A stretch of 7,813 nucleotides of DNA, taken from JAFAVZ01 sp036009105. Lineage in GTDB: Bacteria > Acidobacteriota > Thermoanaerobaculia > Gp7-AA8. Positions 5,107-7,813 of this stretch are shown here, in pieces. The stretch covers positions 1 to 7,813 of the forward strand of contig DASYMJ010000100.1 of NCBI GenBank assembly GCA_036009105.1, in the 5' to 3' direction. How positions within the stretch are numbered: position 1 is the first letter of the stretch; the number at the start of each line of letters is the position of its first letter. A program made the position numbers and the translations under genes. The notes beneath the pieces are model-generated. The model saw nothing but the letters and a program-made list of their open reading frames with translations. It was not told the origin of the DNA and searched no databases.

Positions 5107-5511
5107 ATGAGAAAAACCCTCCTCGCCGCGGCCGCCGTTCTCGCCCTCCCCCTCCTCGCCGGAGCCAGCCCCATGAAGGCCGGCAAGTGGCAGCTCGTCA
5201 TGCAGATGGACATGCCGGGCATGCCGATGAAGATGCCCCCCATCGTCACCACCGACTGCGTGACGAAAGAGGACGCCGAGAATCCCAAGCCGCCCAAGGC
5301 CATGAAAGACTCCGACTGCAAGTTCAGCGACTACAAGATGGACGGCAACAGCATCAGCTGGACGGTGAGCTGCCCGAAGCAGAGCATGACCGGCAGCGGC
5401 AAGATCGTCTACAGCGGCGACACCTACGACGGCTCCATGAAGATGAAAGTGGGCGAGCAGGAGATGTCCGCCAAGTACACCGGCAAGCGCCTCGGCGACT
5501 GCGATAAGTGA
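5107..5511 (+). CDS. DUF3617 family exported protein
   Basis: 134 residues, function unknown. Signal peptide 1-20 (M-R-K-T-L-L then an Ala/Leu core, A-G-A before S-P-M). The mature protein has the DUF3617 pattern: G-K-W near the start, a methionine-rich M-Q-M-D-M-P-G-M-P-M-K-M-P-P, T-T-D-C-V-T, S-D-C-K, W-T-V-S-C, M-T-G-S-G, Y-S-G-D-T-Y-D-G and a final G-D-C. Four cysteines (51, 71, 89, 132) could form two disulfides, as expected for a periplasmic protein. Family members are exported and generally of unknown role; the alternating methionines could bind soft metal, which is speculation. The start at ATG 5107 is chosen because it gives a normal signal peptide directly after a -10-like box. The stop TGA overlaps the GTG start of the downstream cytochrome (GTGA), so the two are probably one translationally coupled unit. 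Confidence 0.9.
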   Translation: MRKTLLAAAAVLALPLLAGASPMKAGKWQLVMQMDMPGMPMKMPPIVTTDCVTKEDAENPKPPKAMKDSDCKFSDYKMDGNSISWTVSCPKQSMTGSGKIVYSGDTYDGSMKMKVGEQEMSAKYTGKRLGDCDK

Positions 5512-7277
5512 CGTCTCTCCTCCTCGCAGCATGGCTCATGGCCGCGGCGCCGGGCTACACCGGCGACGCGGCCTGCGCCTCCTGCCACGCGGACATCGCC
5601 CGCTCCTATCAGCAGGTGGGCATGTCCCGCTCCTTCTCCAGGCCCCGGCGCGAGACGCTGATCGAGGACCTCGGCAAGGAGCTCGTCCACGCCCGCTCGA
5701 AGCAGACCTTCCAGCTGGTCTGGAAAGAGGGGCGCCTCCTCTTCCGCCGCTACGAGCGGGACGCGGACGGCAAGCCGGTCCACCTCCTCGAGCAGCCGGT
5801 GGACTGGATCCTCGGCTCCGGCGATCACGCCCGGATCTACCTCTACCAGACGCCGGAGGGGGAGCTGTACCAGCTGCCCATCGCCTGGTACGCGCAGACG
5901 AAATCGTGGGGGATGGCGCCCGGCTACGACCGTGCCGATCACGACGGCGTCTCCCGGCGCGTACGGCACGAATGCATGTTCTGCCACAACGCCTATCCGG
6001 ACCTGGCCGAGTCGCGCGACGGCTACTGGCGCTCGCAGGCCTTCCCCAAGCAGCTGCCGGAAGGCATCGGCTGCCAGCGCTGCCACGGTCCGGGCGCGGC
6101 GCACGCGGCCGCCATGTCCGCCGGCAAGAGCGACGACACCATCGTCAACCCCGCCCGCCTCTCCCCGCAACGCGGCAACGACGTCTGCAACCAGTGCCAT
6201 CTCCTTCCCGCCGTCGCCGTGCAGGGCGCCCGGCGCCTGGGGCGCGACGTCTACTCCTTCCGCCCCGGCCAGGCGCTCTCCGACTACGCGCTGCCGACCG
6301 ACATCACCGCGGCCGGCGGCGAGCGCTTCGAGATCAGCCATCAAGCCTACCGGATGGAGCAGAGCCGCTGCTTCCGCGAAAGCGGCGACCGCCTGAGCTG
6401 CCTCAGTTGCCACGATCCGCATCGCGCCATCGCGCCCGCCGAGCGCGCGGCCCATTTCCGCAAAGTCTGCCTCGGCTGCCACGAGACGATGAGCGCCGGC
6501 GGCAAGGAACATGCGCCAGGCACACGGGCCGACTGCACGAGCTGCCACATGCCGAAGCGCCGCACGCAGGATGTGGTGCACGTGGTGATGACCGACCACC
6601 GCATCGGCAGGTACGGCGATGTGTCCAAGCTGCTCGATCCGCTCGGCGAGAGCGAGCCGGAAGTGGAGAACGTGCAGCTCTACGATCCGGCCGCGGTGTC
6701 GAAGCCGGCCGAGCGCGATCTGTACCGCCTCATGCCGCTGCTGCGCACCGGCCACACCAGCGATCCGCGCCTCGTGCAGCGCTTCGCCCAGGCGGCCGCC
6801 GCCATGGAGGAGGTCGAGCCGCTCCTCGACCTGGCCAACGTCCAGTCGAGCCGGCAGCAGTGGCCGAGCCTGGAGCGAACCGCAAAGACGGTCCTCTGGC
6901 GCGCTCCATCGCAGCCGCTGGCTCTCGCCTGGCTCGGCCTGGCCCAGCAAGGGGAGGGGAAACAGGAGGAAGCCGTCGCCTCCTTGCGGCGCGCGGTCGC
7001 CCTCGCGCCCGAGCGGGCCGGCCTGCACATGAACCTCGCGCTGGCTCTGATCCGCAACGGCAGGGAAGAGGAAGCCATCAAAGAGTTGGAGCGGGCCACC
7101 GCGCTACGGCCGAACCTCGCCGCCGCGTGGCTGCAACTGGCCGAGCTGCGCGCGCGGCGCAAGGAATTGCCCGCCGCGATCGAGGCCTACGAGCGCACCC
7201 TGGCCATCGAGCCGGGCGACAAGCGCGCCGCCCTCGGCCTCTCCCGGGCGATGCTCGCCACCGGGAGAGGGGAGTAG
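5508..7277 (+). CDS. Exported heptaheme c-type cytochrome with C-terminal TPR repeats
   Basis: 589 residues. Seven C-x2-C-H haem-attachment motifs begin at Cys 23 (CASCH), 156 (CMFCH), 189 (CQRCH), 227 (CNQCH), 298 (CLSCH), 321 (CLGCH) and 343 (CTSCH). Between the first two lies a haem-free segment (W-I-L-G-S-G-D-H-A-R-I-Y ... Q-L-P-I-A-W-Y) typical of this cytochrome group. After the haem region, about 463-580 is helical with TPR signatures (L-A-W-L-G-L-A, A-V-A-L-A-P-E, A-T-A-L-R-P-N, A-I-E-P-G-D). It should act outside the cytoplasmic membrane as an electron carrier, with TPRs for partner docking; donor and acceptor are unknown, and I see no reductase signature that decides a substrate. 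A TAA lies immediately before the GTG, so translation cannot start further upstream. The hydrophobic leader T-S-L-L-L-A-A-W-L-M-A-A-A lacks the usual basic residues. No Shine-Dalgarno is evident; initiation likely relies on coupling to DUF3617. Confidence 0.93.
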   Translation: MTSLLLAAWLMAAAPGYTGDAACASCHADIARSYQQVGMSRSFSRPRRETLIEDLGKELVHARSKQTFQLVWKEGRLLFRRYERDADGKPVHLLEQPVDWILGSGDHARIYLYQTPEGELYQLPIAWYAQTKSWGMAPGYDRADHDGVSRRVRHECMFCHNAYPDLAESRDGYWRSQAFPKQLPEGIGCQRCHGPGAAHAAAMSAGKSDDTIVNPARLSPQRGNDVCNQCHLLPAVAVQGARRLGRDVYSFRPGQALSDYALPTDITAAGGERFEISHQAYRMEQSRCFRESGDRLSCLSCHDPHRAIAPAERAAHFRKVCLGCHETMSAGGKEHAPGTRADCTSCHMPKRRTQDVVHVVMTDHRIGRYGDVSKLLDPLGESEPEVENVQLYDPAAVSKPAERDLYRLMPLLRTGHTSDPRLVQRFAQAAAAMEEVEPLLDLANVQSSRQQWPSLERTAKTVLWRAPSQPLALAWLGLAQQGEGKQEEAVASLRRAVALAPERAGLHMNLALALIRNGREEEAIKELERATALRPNLAAAWLQLAELRARRKELPAAIEAYERTLAIEPGDKRAALGLSRAMLATGRGE

Positions 7278-7293
7278 GCGCCGGCCGCTCGAA

Positions 7294-7578
7294 TCAGCCG
7301 CGGGCGCGAACCGCGGCCGACCAGGGGCGGACGTTCAGCGTGTTCGCGTCGCAGACGCTCAGCTTCTGGCCGTGCACGTCCTTCCCGTCGAGCCCTTCGA
7401 TCGCCGCGCGCGCTTCCACCGCCGTGGCGTATTCGATGAAGGCGAACCCTTTCGATGCGCCGCCGACGAGCTCGCGGGCGATGTTCGCCGAGTTCGGCTT
7501 GCCGTACGGAAGGGCCAGGGTGTGCAGTTGCGCGTCGGTGATGCGCGCGGAGAGATTGCCTACATAGAGTCTCGTCAT
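7294..7578 (-). CDS. RRM-type RNA-binding protein
   Basis: 94 residues, a single RNA recognition motif covering most of the chain. RNP2 is L-Y-V-G-N-L (4-9) and RNP1 is K-G-F-A-F-I-E-Y (43-50), whose aromatic residues stack on RNA bases; the closing I-E-G-L-D-G-K-D-V-H-G-Q-K-L segment is the usual helix 2 to strand 4 region. Such short single-RRM proteins occur in cyanobacteria and many other bacteria and bind single-stranded RNA; the target here is unknown. Start ATG 7578 is well supported by AAGGAGG eight bases upstream. The gene begins 23 bases after the end of the upstream small membrane protein, suggesting an operon, and its stop lies 16 bases from the stop of the convergent cytochrome gene. 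A GC hairpin (7297-7303 with 7311-7317, loop of seven) spans its last codons. The tail R-P-W-S-A-A-V-R-A-R-G is short and basic. Confidence 0.94.
   Translation of the reverse strand: MTRLYVGNLSARITDAQLHTLALPYGKPNSANIARELVGGASKGFAFIEYATAVEARAAIEGLDGKDVHGQKLSVCDANTLNVRPWSAAVRARG
7297..7317. terminator. GC hairpin in the convergent gene ends
   Basis: GCCGCGG, a seven-base loop and CCGCGGC form a 7-bp stem 19 bases past the cytochrome stop and inside the last codons of the RRM gene. It lacks a T run on either strand. It could help end cytochrome transcripts, but in such GC-rich sequence it may be chance. Confidence 0.2.
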
Positions 7579-7586
7579 TTGAGGTG

Positions 7587-7593
7587 CCTCCTT
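7587..7593 (-). promoter_or_regulatory. Shine-Dalgarno fixing the RRM gene start
   Basis: The minus strand reads AAGGAGG, a near-perfect anti-Shine-Dalgarno complement, eight bases before ATG 7578. It decides that start over a further upstream in-frame ATG at 7605 and is the strongest ribosome binding site in the window. Confidence 0.85.
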
Positions 7594-7601
7594 CAGGGGC
7601 T

Positions 7602-7813
7602 TCATCGTGGAACTGCGCTTTTGGGCAGAGCGAGCAGCAGTACACCCGCAATGATCGCGCCCACCCCGGCCCAGAGCGGGATGTTCACCGTTCGTTTTTC
7701 CTTCACCGCCAGGTCGATGGGGCCGATCTTCGCTTCGTGCGTCGCCTTGGTGTAGGTGAATTTCCCGTAGGCCAGTCCGGCGATGCCGGCCAGGATCAGG
7801 ATGATGGCGATGA
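7602..7813 (-). CDS. Small two-TM membrane protein, start cut by window edge
   Basis: The last 69 residues plus TGA are visible. The frame opens with a hydrophobic stretch I-A-I-I-L-I-L-A-G-I-A-G-L-A-Y-G, followed by a polar middle (F-T-Y-T-K-A, K-I-G-P-I-D-L, K-E-K-R-T-V-N-I-P) and a second membrane segment (W-A-G-V-G-A-I-I-A-G-V-L-L-L-A-L). I recall many bacterial small membrane proteins with this plan (TM, G-x-F-x-Y-T, D-x-G-P, E-K-K-T-V-x-x-P, TM) but no known function. Since the first TM is complete at the edge, only a few residues are probably missing. The gene ends 23 bases before the RRM start and likely shares its transcript. Confidence 0.75.
   Translation of the reverse strand, partial: IAIILILAGIAGLAYGKFTYTKATHEAKIGPIDLAVKEKRTVNIPLWAGVGAIIAGVLLLALPKSAVPR

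Noticed and set aside
5424..7028. Long minus-strand open frame (534 codons) opposite the cytochrome
   Set aside because: No motifs, and the opposite strand carries seven haem motifs and TPRs in one frame.
5531..7567. 678-codon + strand frame spanning the cytochrome and the RRM region
   Set aside because: Arg/Pro/Ala-rich out-of-frame translation crossing two real genes, without domains.

Overview
The window looks like an interior piece of a GC-rich Gram-negative genome, most likely Acidobacteriota or a close relative. This is inferred from an elongation factor P with a P-G-N-L-R loop tip, a DUF3617 protein, a multiheme cytochrome with a TPR tail, a PCR...D-x-x-GYF exported domain and dense coding with short gaps. 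I cannot assign a species.

Layout, left to right. Positions 1-131 hold the last codons of a transposase, probably IS4-type, on the + strand; the rest of the element lies outside. On the minus strand, efp (1130-573) is followed by an overlapping gene for a small membrane protein with zinc-ribbon halves (616-143). Divergent from efp is a periplasmic branched-chain-amino-acid-type binding lipoprotein (1209-2351), then a CRP/FNR-family regulator with an N-terminal cysteine cluster (2462-3187). A 204-base gap follows, with a long imperfect hairpin repeat and a perfect 14-bp palindrome matching the CRP half-site pattern GTGA-N6-TCAC. Next is a secreted collagen-like protein (3392-5032) with an uninterrupted Gly-X-Y tract, closed by a strong hairpin terminator.

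The terminator runs directly into a -10-like box eight bases before the start of a DUF3617 protein (5107-5511), suggesting a leaderless transcript. The DUF3617 stop codon overlaps the GTG start of an exported heptaheme cytochrome c with a C-terminal TPR region (5508-7277), so the two look translationally coupled. Convergent on the minus strand are an RRM RNA-binding protein (7578-7294) and, upstream of it, a two-TM small membrane protein cut by the window edge (7813-7602).

How they may work together: the clearest local link is the CRP/FNR-like regulator, whose recognition helix carries the GTGA-reading residues of CRP, followed by a GTGA-N6-TCAC palindrome upstream of the collagen-like gene. 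The DUF3617-cytochrome pair is a second likely unit. No complete defence system, CRISPR array, tRNA or rRNA was seen, and no stretch over 300 bases lacks a gene.
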